From Tritrichomonas musculus (Eukaryota > Parabasalia > Tritrichomonadida > Tritrichomonadidae), in the NCBI GenBank assembly GCA_039105265.1, contig JAPFFF010000025.1:310001-374000 (forward strand): 64,000 nt of DNA, written 5' to 3'. Positions within the stretch are counted from its first letter, which is position 1; each line of letters starts with the position of its first letter. The position numbers and the translations under genes are program-made. Shown here piece by piece: positions 44,493 through 54,462 of this stretch. The notes under the pieces were generated by a model. The model searched no databases. It saw only the letters and a list, made by a program, of their open reading frames with translations, and was not told the origin of the DNA.

Positions 44493-47400
44493 TCAATTGA
44501 TATTTAATCCAAAACCTTCATAGAAAATTGCATTGATATTTTGTCTATATATATATTTCTTTTCATTTTTAGGCACCTTCTTTTGTATTTTGATACTAAT
44601 ACGGCCAAACAAAATAGGATAAGGAGACATGTAAATGAGAGTTTCCATTGAATTGCAAATATCTCGAATTTCTTCTAAAAATTTAGATTCTAGTTTCTTA
44701 TCTTCCATAACAAAATCAAATAATTCTGCAGTATCTGAAAATACTCTATTAAAATTAATATTCTTTATTTCTGATGAATTTGTTTCTTCATTATTCAATT
44801 TTTTTCTTTCAATTTTTAGTTCATCAGATTTAAATTGTTCTTTTTTTGATTTTTCAAATTTCTCAATTGAAGGTACTATTGAAACCAACTTATTAATATA
44901 ATCTTGAATATTAGAAAAAGGTTGGTTAATCAAATTAAATAATGGGGAAAATAAAATGAACTTTTTCAGATACATGAAAATATTTTCAGATTCAGAAATT
45001 TGAAATTGAAACCGAAATTTATAATTAAATTCGTCACTTTTATTAACTATTTTGGAAAAAGACTTGATGAAATATTTTTTAGATATAACATATTCTGACA
45101 TTGATAAGTAATAATAAGTCAGTTTAAGATTTGTTAAGCAAATAATGAATGTTTTTGAAATTTCAAGTCTTTTGTCATAGTGAATAATATTTTGAAATGT
45201 TAATGGTTCATCTTCATATTCTGATGCTTTAATATAAAACTCAATCGATTCCTCTATTTTATTTTGTTTTTCCTTTAAATAACCAAGATTATATATAGCA
45301 AGAGCAAATTTATTTTTTGATGATCTTCGATACATATATTCTGCATTTTCTATATTCTTTAAATAAAATTGATTCAATAAACCAAAATTGTTTTGACCAA
45401 AAGGAAACTCACCAAAAGCAGCTTCTTTAATATATTTGATAGATTTTTCAATATCTTCAAATAATATAAGATATATTAATCCAAGATCATTACCAGAACG
45501 ATAACAATAGTTATTATAATACGAAATTGGAGAAGAACATTTTGAAGTTGATGAATAATCTTTAATTTTATGAAAATGAATTTGATAACATTTAATAAAG
45601 TATTGTATTGCTTTTGAAATTTCATAATCAAAATATTCACCACTTGAAAAGAAATTACCTAAATAATATAGAGCAATAGAATTATTTTGTTTAGCAGATA
45701 ATTCATAATAATATTTAGATAATAAATAATTTTGTTTAACTCCATAACCGTTTTCATAAATATTGCCTAATTTTAAAAGAGCAAATGAATTGTTTTGTTT
45801 GGCAGATAACAAGTAATATTCTTTTGCTCGTTGATAATCTTGCCTAATTCCAAATCCATTGAAATACATATTTCCTAAATTCAAATAAGCATTTGAATTG
45901 TTTTGTTTAGCTGATATTTCATAATATTGAATTGCTTTGTGATAATTTTGCTCAACTCCAAATCCATTAAAATAAAGATTTCCTAAATTTAAATAAGCAT
46001 TTGAATTGCTACTTTTGGCTGACAATTCATAATAATATTTAGATAATAAATAATCTTTTGTACAACAGTTTCCATTTTCAAATAATTTGCCAAGATTTAC
46101 ATAAGCATCTGAATTATTTTGCTTGGCTGCTAATTCAAAATAATATTTGGCTTTTATATAATTTTGTTCAACTCCAAAACCATTATAAAAAAGAATACCT
46201 AAATTGAAAAGAGCATCTGAATTATTTTGTTTGGCTGCTAATTCAAAATAATCTTTTGCTTTTATATAATTTTGTTCAACCCCAAAACCATTAAAAAATA
46301 GATTTCCCAATTTCACAAGAGCACTTAAATTATTCCTTAAAGCCGAAAATTCATAACATTCTTTAGCTTGAATATAATCTTTTTTAACTAATACGCCATA
46401 ATAAAAATAATCTCCAAGACATAATAAATTTATGGAATTATTTTTATCATTTAATAATTCATAATATTTTTTCATTTTAAATAAATTATCATAAAGAATC
46501 TCTATAATATTTGCATTATCTATATGAATCATCAAACTTTCAATAATAAATTGAACACTATATTTTGATATAGAATAATCTGTTAATTGTTTTAAATATA
46601 TTTCTTGGTCATAAAAAGAATTAATTTCTTCAATCATTCTTTTTTTAAGTTCATCATTTGTAATTCTTTTTTCTGGATTAGTTTGTACACAAGATTTAAA
46701 AATACTTTGAAGATTATTTGTAATAAATGATATTTCTAAGTTTTGATTATTTAAATGATTAGATAGCATCATTTTTTTATTTTCATATAAATAATAAAGA
46801 ATAAATCCAAATGAATATAAATCAGAAGTATTAGTGATAAAACCATTAAAATATTGTTCAGGAGAAGAAAAAAAAATAGATCCAATATCAGCTGTATTTT
46901 CATCATCAGTATCAGAAGAATAATCATCGCGCTTACTATCAATTTTTCGAATTGTTTCAAAATCAGAAATATAAGGAAGGTAATCATGATCCAGAAGGAT
47001 ATTGAGTGGCTTAAGATCTCGATGAACAAGAGAATTTTTTTGAAGATAATCAATTCCTTGTGAAATTCGATTGATAACAATTAATGAATACATTTTATCA
47101 ATCGGTTTTTGCCGACTTTCTATTAAAAATTGAAGTGAATTATTACTTAAATATTCATATATAAATCCAATAATTTTATTTTTTTCTTTAACAAATCCAT
47201 AAAATTTATTAAAACATCGATGTGAATAATTTTCACAAAAATATTTTTCATGATCTTCTTCTTCTATAAAATTCAAAGTTTCTTTCATCATAAAAATATA
47301 TAAACTTTTGAGATGAATGACCAAATTAAAAACATATCTATTATTATTATAAATTTTTCTTAAAATAATAAAATCTTCTTTTTGAAATTCTAATAAATGC

Positions 47401-48728
47401 TTTGTTGTTGAATTAATCTCTTCTTTTGAAATTTTAATTTCATATAAAATTTTATGTAGTTTTATATTGTTAATATTCACCTTAAACATTTTATTTGTAA
47501 ATAGTAAATCTGTTATCAAAGTTCTCAATTCTTGTTCTTTTGAATCTGGTGTTAAATTAAATGAAAAAAATGATGTGTCTTTAAAAAAGTTAGTTGGATA
47601 AAAAAATCTTCTAATTAAATATCCAATAATTGGTCGAATTGTAATTTTAACGAATTCATTATTTACTATTTTTTGTCGAAACTTAAGAATAAAATTATTA
47701 ATTTCTTCATTTGCTTCATTTTCTTTTTTTATTTCTTCACATTTGCTAAAATCATTGTTAACATTAATTGTTGAAATTTCTATTTTATTCAAAATATTTA
47801 TTATTTTTTTGAAATATTTGAATTCGATTCTTTCTATGATGAGACATTTCTCTTCAATACATAAGCTAACATCCACTAGTTGTGATTCTGAATTTCTAAT
47901 TACATAATATGTAATAAACTTGTAATTTTTTAAATAATTTGCAATTTTATATGCAATATGAATACCATTTACCGATACTTGCAAATACAAAAAATTAAAT
48001 AGTGCATAAATTCTTTTGAGTGTAGCTTCATTAATTTGCATTTTTAATGAATTATAATAATCAGGAATATTGATAAATGATATATTTTCAAATGATATTT
48101 TTGGTTCTGTTGCCAATTGTCTATCTTGCTTCAAACAGACAATATTTTTAGATGGATTTAAAAGATTGTAAATATTTTTTGGGCAATTTTGAACTTGATG
48201 AATATTGATGTTGAATTCATTTACTAGCTTGGGTAAATATTTTTGAATATCTTCATTAGTAACTTGTTCTTTTCTAGAATAAATCAATATCTCGTGTGAT
48301 AATTGCATATTTATTATAATTTGGTGATTAGAAATAATTTCGGCAAATAAATTATTCAATTTTGTATTTCCATCAATTTTTGATATAATATAACAATATT
48401 CAAGAGCTGCTTGAACATCAATTGGTAGATTTTTATTATCAAATAAAGATTCTGTATTATCAATTAATATCTTTAAATTTGAAACAAATTTTTTTGAAAT
48501 CTCAAGATAAATATCTGTTTGAATAATAACTTCTAAAGTAGAAATAATATCTGAATATTTTATGTTTTGGTTTTTAAAGGGACTAGCTTGAATGCTTCTT
48601 CTTTCTTCTTTTACTTTGATCTTTAAATTATATTTGAAAATATCTTTTTTCAAATTGCTCTTAAAGTCGCTTTTTTTCTTCATTTGTGAAACTTCCAATT
48701 TAGAATCATTAATCGGAAAACCTTTCAT
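44493..48728 (-). CDS. Giant protein kinase with Sel1-like repeats
   Basis: The 1411-residue frame starts at ATG 48728. Residues 1-430 are a helical, Asn/Lys/Ile-rich region without a known domain. About 440-720 is a protein kinase domain: catalytic loop 'VHRDLKPLNILL' near residue 568, 'ISDFETIRK' where most kinases have DFG (DFE here), 'FFSSPEQYF' in place of APE, and 'SDLYSFGFILYYL'. From about 770 to 1170 lie roughly ten Sel1-like repeats of 36 residues ('GNLYFNGFGVEQNYHKAIQ' type). Residues 1180-1411 are helical with no match known to me. Kinase-Sel1 fusions are a large trichomonad family; Sel1 repeats are scaffolds. The Gly of DFG is replaced, so activity is uncertain although HRD and the Asp are kept. 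The frame is unbroken for 4.2 kb. Confidence 0.88.
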   Translation of the reverse strand: MKGFPINDSKLEVSQMKKKSDFKSNLKKDIFKYNLKIKVKEERRSIQASPFKNQNIKYSDIISTLEVIIQTDIYLEISKKFVSNLKILIDNTESLFDNKNLPIDVQAALEYCYIISKIDGNTKLNNLFAEIISNHQIIINMQLSHEILIYSRKEQVTNEDIQKYLPKLVNEFNINIHQVQNCPKNIYNLLNPSKNIVCLKQDRQLATEPKISFENISFINIPDYYNSLKMQINEATLKRIYALFNFLYLQVSVNGIHIAYKIANYLKNYKFITYYVIRNSESQLVDVSLCIEEKCLIIERIEFKYFKKIINILNKIEISTINVNNDFSKCEEIKKENEANEEINNFILKFRQKIVNNEFVKITIRPIIGYLIRRFFYPTNFFKDTSFFSFNLTPDSKEQELRTLITDLLFTNKMFKVNINNIKLHKILYEIKISKEEINSTTKHLLEFQKEDFIILRKIYNNNRYVFNLVIHLKSLYIFMMKETLNFIEEEDHEKYFCENYSHRCFNKFYGFVKEKNKIIGFIYEYLSNNSLQFLIESRQKPIDKMYSLIVINRISQGIDYLQKNSLVHRDLKPLNILLDHDYLPYISDFETIRKIDSKRDDYSSDTDDENTADIGSIFFSSPEQYFNGFITNTSDLYSFGFILYYLYENKKMMLSNHLNNQNLEISFITNNLQSIFKSCVQTNPEKRITNDELKKRMIEEINSFYDQEIYLKQLTDYSISKYSVQFIIESLMIHIDNANIIEILYDNLFKMKKYYELLNDKNNSINLLCLGDYFYYGVLVKKDYIQAKECYEFSALRNNLSALVKLGNLFFNGFGVEQNYIKAKDYFELAAKQNNSDALFNLGILFYNGFGVEQNYIKAKYYFELAAKQNNSDAYVNLGKLFENGNCCTKDYLLSKYYYELSAKSSNSNAYLNLGNLYFNGFGVEQNYHKAIQYYEISAKQNNSNAYLNLGNMYFNGFGIRQDYQRAKEYYLLSAKQNNSFALLKLGNIYENGYGVKQNYLLSKYYYELSAKQNNSIALYYLGNFFSSGEYFDYEISKAIQYFIKCYQIHFHKIKDYSSTSKCSSPISYYNNYCYRSGNDLGLIYLILFEDIEKSIKYIKEAAFGEFPFGQNNFGLLNQFYLKNIENAEYMYRRSSKNKFALAIYNLGYLKEKQNKIEESIEFYIKASEYEDEPLTFQNIIHYDKRLEISKTFIICLTNLKLTYYYLSMSEYVISKKYFIKSFSKIVNKSDEFNYKFRFQFQISESENIFMYLKKFILFSPLFNLINQPFSNIQDYINKLVSIVPSIEKFEKSKKEQFKSDELKIERKKLNNEETNSSEIKNINFNRVFSDTAELFDFVMEDKKLESKFLEEIRDICNSMETLIYMSPYPILFGRISIKIQKKVPKNEKKYIYRQNINAIFYEGFGLNIN

Positions 48729-48774
48729 TACTTTCTTGTTGTCGAATTAACAATTTTTTGAAAATTTTATTTCA

Positions 48775-48812
48775 ACCAACCCCCCAAACCCAACCCCAAC
48801 CCCCCCTAAAAA
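48775..48812 (-). other. C-rich/G-rich tract with quadruplex potential upstream of the giant kinase
   Basis: The plus strand shows 'aaccaacccccc', 'aaacccaaccccaa' and 'ccccccct' in series. The minus strand, which is the sense strand of the kinase starting 47 bp downstream, therefore has four or more G-runs of 3-7 separated by TT or TTT. This is strikingly unlike the surrounding AT-rich DNA. Confidence 0.75.
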
Positions 48813-48997
48813 ACGGTTTATTTTTTTTTTTATTGCAAAAAATAAAAAAAGGTTATAACAAAATCCATTTATTATAATCAACTCAGTTTTTTTCAAAAAT
48901 GATACTACTAGCCTTTTAAAATATATTTAAGTAGTATGTTCATATAAAATTGTAATTTGAGTATTTACATATTTAAAAATATTTGAATAAATAAGAA

Positions 48998-49069
48998 TCC
49001 GACATCGTTCAGCGGTTAGGATACGTGGTTTTCATCCACGGGATCGGGGTTCGACTCCCCGTGTCGGAA
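48998..49069 (+). tRNA. tRNA-Glu (anticodon TTC)
   Basis: This is a 72-nt cloverleaf: acceptor TCCGACA pairs with TGTCGGA. The anticodon stem CGTGG/CCACG holds the loop TTTTCAT with anticodon TTC. The T-arm CGGGG/CCCCG carries the B-box 'GGTTCGACTCC', and the D-arm carries the A-box region 'GTTCAGCGGTTAGGA'. A long T-run follows from 49073 and can act as the Pol III terminator. Confidence 0.96.
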
Positions 49070-49072
49070 ATT

Positions 49073-49087
49073 ATTTTTTTTTTTTTT
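49073..49087 (+). terminator. Pol III terminator of tRNA-Glu
   Basis: A run of T beginning four bases after the discriminator base of the tRNA is the normal Pol III stop signal. Confidence 0.7.
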
Positions 49088-49095
49088 AAATAAAT

Positions 49096-49892
49096 ATGAA
49101 CATTCAGAATTTCCTAAATAAAAAAAATGAGATTTATGATTATCTTCTTAACTTTATTAATGATGAAATTTCTCTTAATAATCAAAATGTTTTTGACATT
49201 TTTGAAAGCCTAAATATTCATCAATTCAAAAGAATAAATAGTATGACACATATATTGATACCATCTATTGGTGAAGAATCTTTTTCTGAATGCTCATCTT
49301 TGACTCATGTTTCAATTCCTTCCTCATTAACATCAATTGGAAAGATTGCTTTCAAAGGTTATTCTTCATTATCCGAGGTATCAATTCCTTCATCATTGAC
49401 TGAGATTGAAGAAGGTGTTTTCAATGAATGTTCTTCATTAAAAATATCATTATTCCTTCATCAATAACAAAAATTGGTAAGTACTCGTTTTCAAAGTGCT
49501 CTTTTTTAACACAAATAACAATTACATCGTCAGTTAAAGAAATTGATGATTATGCATTCAATGAATGTTCTTTATTAAAAATGCTTTATTTTGAAAGCCC
49601 ATCTTCTTTGATTTCTATCGGTACGTCTGCATTTAAAGGATGTTCATCGTTGACAGAAGTTTTAATTCCTTCATCAGTGACACAAATTAGTGCAAAAGCT
49701 TTCGAATAATGTTCTTCATTGTCACATGTATCAATTCCGAATTCAATTCAATTAATTGAATTATGCGATTTTAAAAGATGCTTATCGTTACAACAGATAA
49801 CAATTCCATTTTCTTTGACTAAAATTAAGTATGGAGCATTCAGTTTATGCCAATCTTTAAAGCAAGTTTTGTTTGAAGATTCTTCTTCATGA
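49096..49892 (+). pseudogene. Short BspA-like gene, broken
   Basis: It starts at ATG 49096, 27 bp after the tRNA, with a helical head ('MNIQNFLNKKNEIYDYLLNF') followed by about nine TpLRR units ('ECSSLTHVSIPSSLTSIGK'). The frame shifts near 49445 and continues to a TAA at 49707. Sense repeats continue in the same frame after that stop to about 49892 ('CSSLSHVSIPNSIQLIEL'). Two lesions in 800 bp. Confidence 0.7.
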
Positions 49893-49988
49893 AATCAATT
49901 GAAAACAATGTTTTTCAGTGTTCTTTATATTTATGAATTGTTATTAAATAAATTTTAATATAATTAAAAATAATTGAATAAATAAGAA

Positions 49989-50060
49989 TCCGACATCGTT
50001 CAGCGGTTAGGATACGTGGTTTTCATCCACGGGATTGGGGTTCGACTCCCCGTGTCGGAA
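49989..50060 (+). tRNA. tRNA-Glu (anticodon TTC)
   Basis: This is identical to 48998-49069 except one C-to-T change at the outermost pair of the T stem, which becomes a U-G wobble. The upstream 'ttgaataaataagaa' is also shared with the first gene. A T-run follows at 50063. Confidence 0.95.
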
Positions 50061-50100
50061 GTTATTTTTTTTGCTATTTATTTTTGGTTATCTATTTCGA

Positions 50101-51399
50101 ATGGATGGAAAATGCCAATTTCAACTAAATACTTCTTCCATTGCCAAAGTTCCTTATCAATTTTTTAATGACTTTACGTTTGTTGTAAATAATGTAAAAT
50201 ATAAGACAAGTAGACTTGTTGCAGACTTACTATCAGCCAAAATTCGTCGATTTCACTTCGATGATCCAACAATAGATGAATATTTAATAAATACGGTCTC
50301 CAAGGGTGATTTTTCACATATCCTTAATCTTGTGAATTTCAAACCAAATTATCTCCAAGAAACCGAATTTCCATTTATACAAGAAATAATTAGCATTTTA
50401 GAAATAGATTCATTAAGTGTTTTAAATACAAATTCAATTGATGAAATTACTACAGATAATGCTTTTCAATTACTTTTGAAGCATGAAAAATGCGACCAAT
50501 TATATTCAGAAAATATAATTAAAGATATCGACTTTATTTCCTCACATTTCTATGAATTTAATGAATCATGTATCGAAGAAATCAGGAAATTACAGTTGCC
50601 AACAATTGAGAAAATAATTTCAAATAAGAAAATTCAATTGAAAGATGAAGATCAGCTACTTTCAATTATTAATCGTCTTTACTCAAAAGACATTAAGTAT
50701 TCAATTTTATATGAATACATTTATTTTGCCAATGTTGGGTCCGAAATGATATCAGAATTTATTCAAATATTCGACCATAACGATTTAACTGGCGGAATTT
50801 GGAAATCACTTGCGAACAGATTGAAGCAAGCAACCGAAAACATTCAAACTATACCAAGAAACAGATACAAAGAGGGGAAAATGATTGATCTAAATGGGAT
50901 TTCTTTTCCATTTGATGAAAACAAAAAATTTGATGGAATATTACGTCACATGAAAAATGAATGAAGCATAAATAGTAAAGTGAGCGTGACATCTTCATCA
51001 AATATCTCTATTGATGTCCCTGCGAATGTTTATGAATATGATAATGATGACAGTTTGTTTTATTCAAAAGAAAATGGGAAAGAAGATCAGTGGTTGTGCT
51101 TTGATTTCAAAGAACACAAAATAATTCCAACGAATTACACAATGAGATCAACTGCATCATTTGACAAGCCTAAATCGTGGGTGCTTGAAGGATCCAACGA
51201 TAACTCAAAGTGGGACGTAATCGATGAGAGAAAAGACGACTCTAGCCTTAAGCAAAATATGGCAATTAAAACATTCACCGTTTCAAGCAAAGCCAAAAAC
51301 GCTTATCGCTATGTAAGAATTCGGCAGACTGGTTTGAATTGGTACAATCGTTACTATTTAACATTTGGAAAATTTGAATTTTATGGAGTATTCATATAA
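50101..51399 (+). pseudogene. BTB/BACK plus F5/8C gene with one in-frame TGA
   Basis: The start is ATG 50101 (MDGKCQFQLN), since any earlier start would lie inside the tRNA gene. The BTB ('FVVNNVKYKTSRLVADLL'), BACK and F5/8C ('QWLCFDFKEHKIIPTNY', 'SWVLEGSNDNSKWDVI', 'RYVRIRQTGLNWY') parts are complete and in one frame over 432 codons. The exception is a single TGA at 50962-50964 in the linker ('HMKNE', stop, 'SINSKVSV'). A single base change explains it. A protein ending there would have the BTB/BACK half only. Confidence 0.78.
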
Positions 51400-51650
51400 A
51401 CAAAATTCATAAAATTTCTCGAAAATCATCTCTTTCAAAATATTTTCTTGATCAAAGATATCATATCTTTAAAGTAGTGATGTTTCAAGACTTTCTTCTT
51501 ATTATTTTTTTCTTCTTTCAATTGGTACATAATTATGTACAAAACCCATAAATTGTTTTTGCTTATAAAATAAAATTCCTATTTTATGTGACCTTATAAG
51601 CTTTTAAAAAGTTATTTTTTTTTTTTCCAAAATTTTTAAAATTTAGTTAA

Positions 51651-52969
51651 ATGAGCCAAACCAACCAAATACAACTAAAGATTTCCAGTATTTTGAATGT
51701 TCCTCTTCAAATTTATGATTCAGATTTTTCTTTTATTGTTAATGGGAAAGAATTTAAGACAAGTCGATTAATCTCAGAGTTAATATCTCCAAACATTTGT
51801 AAAATTCATTTATCAGATCCAACAATTGATTCTATTACGATAAATACCAACGAACAAGGTGATTTTTCACATTTTCTTCAACTGGCTACATTCAATAAAA
51901 TAGATATCCAGCCAAATGAACTTGAATTCATCAAAGAAATCGTTGATATCCTTGGATCTGAAAACCTCATAATAACGGAAGAATTAGATCCCACCGAAAT
52001 TACGCTTGACAACATTTTTCCGCTTGTTAAAAAACATGAATTTTTTTTAAATTTTCCACAAAACAACTTGAAAAAGAAATCGACTTTATCTCATCTCATT
52101 TCTATGAAATATGTGAATCAAAAGAAGACGAATTGGTCGCTCTTAAAGAGAGTACGCTATTTCAAGTCATTACTAATCAGAATCTCCAACTCAAAGACGA
52201 AGACCAACTTTTGAATTTTGTGAACAAATTCTACTCAAAAGATTCCAACTGCAGCATCATGTATGAGTCGGTTATCTTCTCAAATGTCAGTTCAGAATCA
52301 ATGAAAAAGTTCATTGAAAATTTCGATTTTAATGATTTGACAAATTTGATGTGGAACTCAATTTCAAAGCGACTTGAAGAAGAGACCGTTAAAAATGATC
52401 AGCACGACATTCATCGTTATACCAAGCAGCTTGGCGCAAATGTTGTTACATTTGAATATAACGGAAATAATGAATTGAACGGAATCATCAGATATTTGAC
52501 TAATAAAGTTGGCCAAAATATTCATGATAGCGGGACAATTGAGGTCACAACAAACTCATTCAATTCAGACAGTTATCATCAGAAAAATTTGCTCGATTTG
52601 GATAAAGACAATACATTTTGGTCACTGAATAATGGAAGAAGTGCTTGGATCTGTTTCGACTTCAAAGAAATGAAAGTCAATCTATCTGCTTATACAATAA
52701 AGACAGGTTCTGGCGGTAAAGGCAGCTCTCATGTAAAAAATTGGGTGATGGAAGTTTCTGACGATGGAGCCAACTGGGAAATAGTTGATGAGCACACTGA
52801 TTACGAAGGCTTGAATGGAAGTAATCTCATTAAAACTTTTGATGTCAAACCAAGCAATTTTTCGAGATATTGCAGATTCCGTCACACAGGAGATTATTGG
52901 GGTTATTCTAGTGTATATCTTGTTATTAGATCAATTGAATTTTTCGGTAAATTACAATTTTCTGATTGA
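51651..52969 (+). pseudogene. BTB/BACK plus F5/8C gene with one frameshift
   Basis: The start is ATG 51651. The BTB part reads in the first frame ('FSFIVNGKEFKTSRLISEL'). The BACK remainder and F5/8C read in another from about 52060 ('EKEIDFISSHFYEICES', 'AWICFDFKEMKVNLSAY', 'NWVMEVSDDGANWEIV'). The switch lies near a T-run at about 52040, a typical slippage or sequencing-error site. Both halves are otherwise clean. It is the tandem neighbour of 50101, 250 bp downstream. Confidence 0.78.
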
Positions 52970-53468
52970 TTAACAAAAAAAAAAAAGTATTTTCAATCAA
53001 GTTCTAATTGAAATGATTTTTTTAAAAAATAAATATTGATATTTTTTTTAATCCAAATGTCTCCTGTTGGAGTCTCGTTGGATAAATTTTACTTTTTATA
53101 TATGAGAAAATAAATATCTGTATTGGTAGATTTGCATTCTATTACAATATAATTTAATGCTTTTAAAGAATGATAGTCGTTAAGGGTGCGGTATCATTTC
53201 AAAAATTTTCGATTTTTTTTGGAAGAAAAATATATTGTTTTTCAACCAATAAAATAGATACAAATATGATTAAAACATTTTTCTATTTTTCTATATTGGA
53301 AGAATAAATATATCTAAAAATATATTAATTATGATATTTTTTAACATTTTTTTTTTTTTTGCATTTTTTGAACCTAGTGATTTTAGTGGAGTTTATTTTT
53401 GTTATCGTATGTAACTTTTTCAAAATAAAAAATAAGACGATACGATTAAATATTTATTATTTTGAATC
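52970..53468. other. AT-rich intergenic stretch
   Basis: No gene or repeat is seen between the BTB-F5/8C gene and the next plus-strand gene. Confidence 0.5.
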
Positions 53469-54227
53469 ATGTCAAGTTCAAGTAAGTCTAAGAGAGAATC
53501 TTTAGCAGAACAAAAATATAATGAATTGTATAAGGATGCAGTAATACCGGAAAACATTAAGAAGTCAGATATCTATCATGTTTCTAATAAGATTATTTAT
53601 GGAGAATTATATCAGCAAGGACAACTTACTGATAAAAATAAAGAAATGATAGCACTTGCAACACTTACAACCTTGGGAACAACAACAGTTTTAAGAACTC
53701 ACATTTACTCATCTTTAAATTCAGGATTGACACCAATTGAAATTACGGAAACAATTTACCATTGTACGCCTTATGTTGGTCTTCCAAAAGTTTTAGAAGC
53801 AATAAATGTTGTTTTTGATGTTTTCAAAGAGAAAAATTTGATATTACCTGAATCTCAGGCAACAGTTACTGAAGAAAACCGTTTTGACAAAGGTTCAGCT
53901 GCCCAAACCAAGCTTTTCGGTGATTTGGGAGACAAAAAGCCTATCGATGGCCAACCTAGGTTTGGAAGAAGTTTCCTCCCTGATTATTGTTTTGGTGATT
54001 TTTACACAAGAACAGGATTAACTTTAGAACAGCATGAATTGTTAACATGGGTGTGTATTGCCACACTTGGAGGTGCTGAGCCACAATTAGGAGGCCATTC
54101 AAAAGGAAATCAAAATGTCGGGAAATCAAAAGAGTACATGATTGAAGTTCTAACTGTTATGATGCCATATATTGGATATCCAAGAACATTGAATGCCTTA
54201 ACAGTCTTAGAAAAAGCTTATGCATAA
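53469..54227 (+). CDS. Carboxymuconolactone-decarboxylase-like (AhpD fold) double-domain protein
   Basis: The 252-residue frame starts at ATG 53469. There are two CMD/AhpD-type units. The first (about 40-120) has 'KNKEMIALATLTTLGTTTV', 'LRTHIYSSLNSGLTPIEI' and 'YHCTPYVGLPKVLEAINV'. The second (about 165-250) has 'LEQHELLTWVCIATLGGAE', 'LGGHSKGNQNVGKSKEYM' and 'PYIGYPRTLNALTVL'. This tandem form is common in bacteria, often annotated as gamma-carboxymuconolactone decarboxylase or peroxidase-like. The redox CxxC/CxxH cysteines of AhpD are absent from both units; each keeps a His. A decarboxylase or binding role is therefore more likely than peroxidase reduction. Transfer from bacteria is plausible but not tested here. 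Confidence 0.8.
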   Translation: MSSSSKSKRESLAEQKYNELYKDAVIPENIKKSDIYHVSNKIIYGELYQQGQLTDKNKEMIALATLTTLGTTTVLRTHIYSSLNSGLTPIEITETIYHCTPYVGLPKVLEAINVVFDVFKEKNLILPESQATVTEENRFDKGSAAQTKLFGDLGDKKPIDGQPRFGRSFLPDYCFGDFYTRTGLTLEQHELLTWVCIATLGGAEPQLGGHSKGNQNVGKSKEYMIEVLTVMMPYIGYPRTLNALTVLEKAYA

Positions 54228-54462
54228 AAGATACTTTTTTTATAAATTGTAAATCAATTTGAGAGCCAATTTGGCCGAGTTAATAAATTATAAAGATTAA
54301 TTTTTTTTTTTTTTTAGTTTACAATTTTTGCCTTAAGCTTCTGTAATTAATCTAAAGATGATAACTGACAATTTCTTAATACGAGATTCGCAAAATAAGA
54401 AAAGTTTTTTTTTAAAAAAACAATATATTTAATTTAAAATTATTATCTATTTATTATCTATC

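Noticed and set aside
50035-50100. Upstream start giving an N-terminal hydrophobic 'signal peptide' on the BTB-F5/8C gene
   Set aside because: The hydrophobic leader is a translation of the tRNA-Glu 3' end and its T-run. The paralogues begin near the ATG at 50101 and BTB proteins are cytoplasmic.
2090-50964. An alternative genetic code reading TAA or TGA as an amino acid
   Set aside because: Several genes contain in-frame TAA or TGA, but the same codons end clean genes (kinases, pyruvate decarboxylase, membrane protein), and breaks are limited to duplicated families that also have frameshifts. Pseudogenes explain it better.
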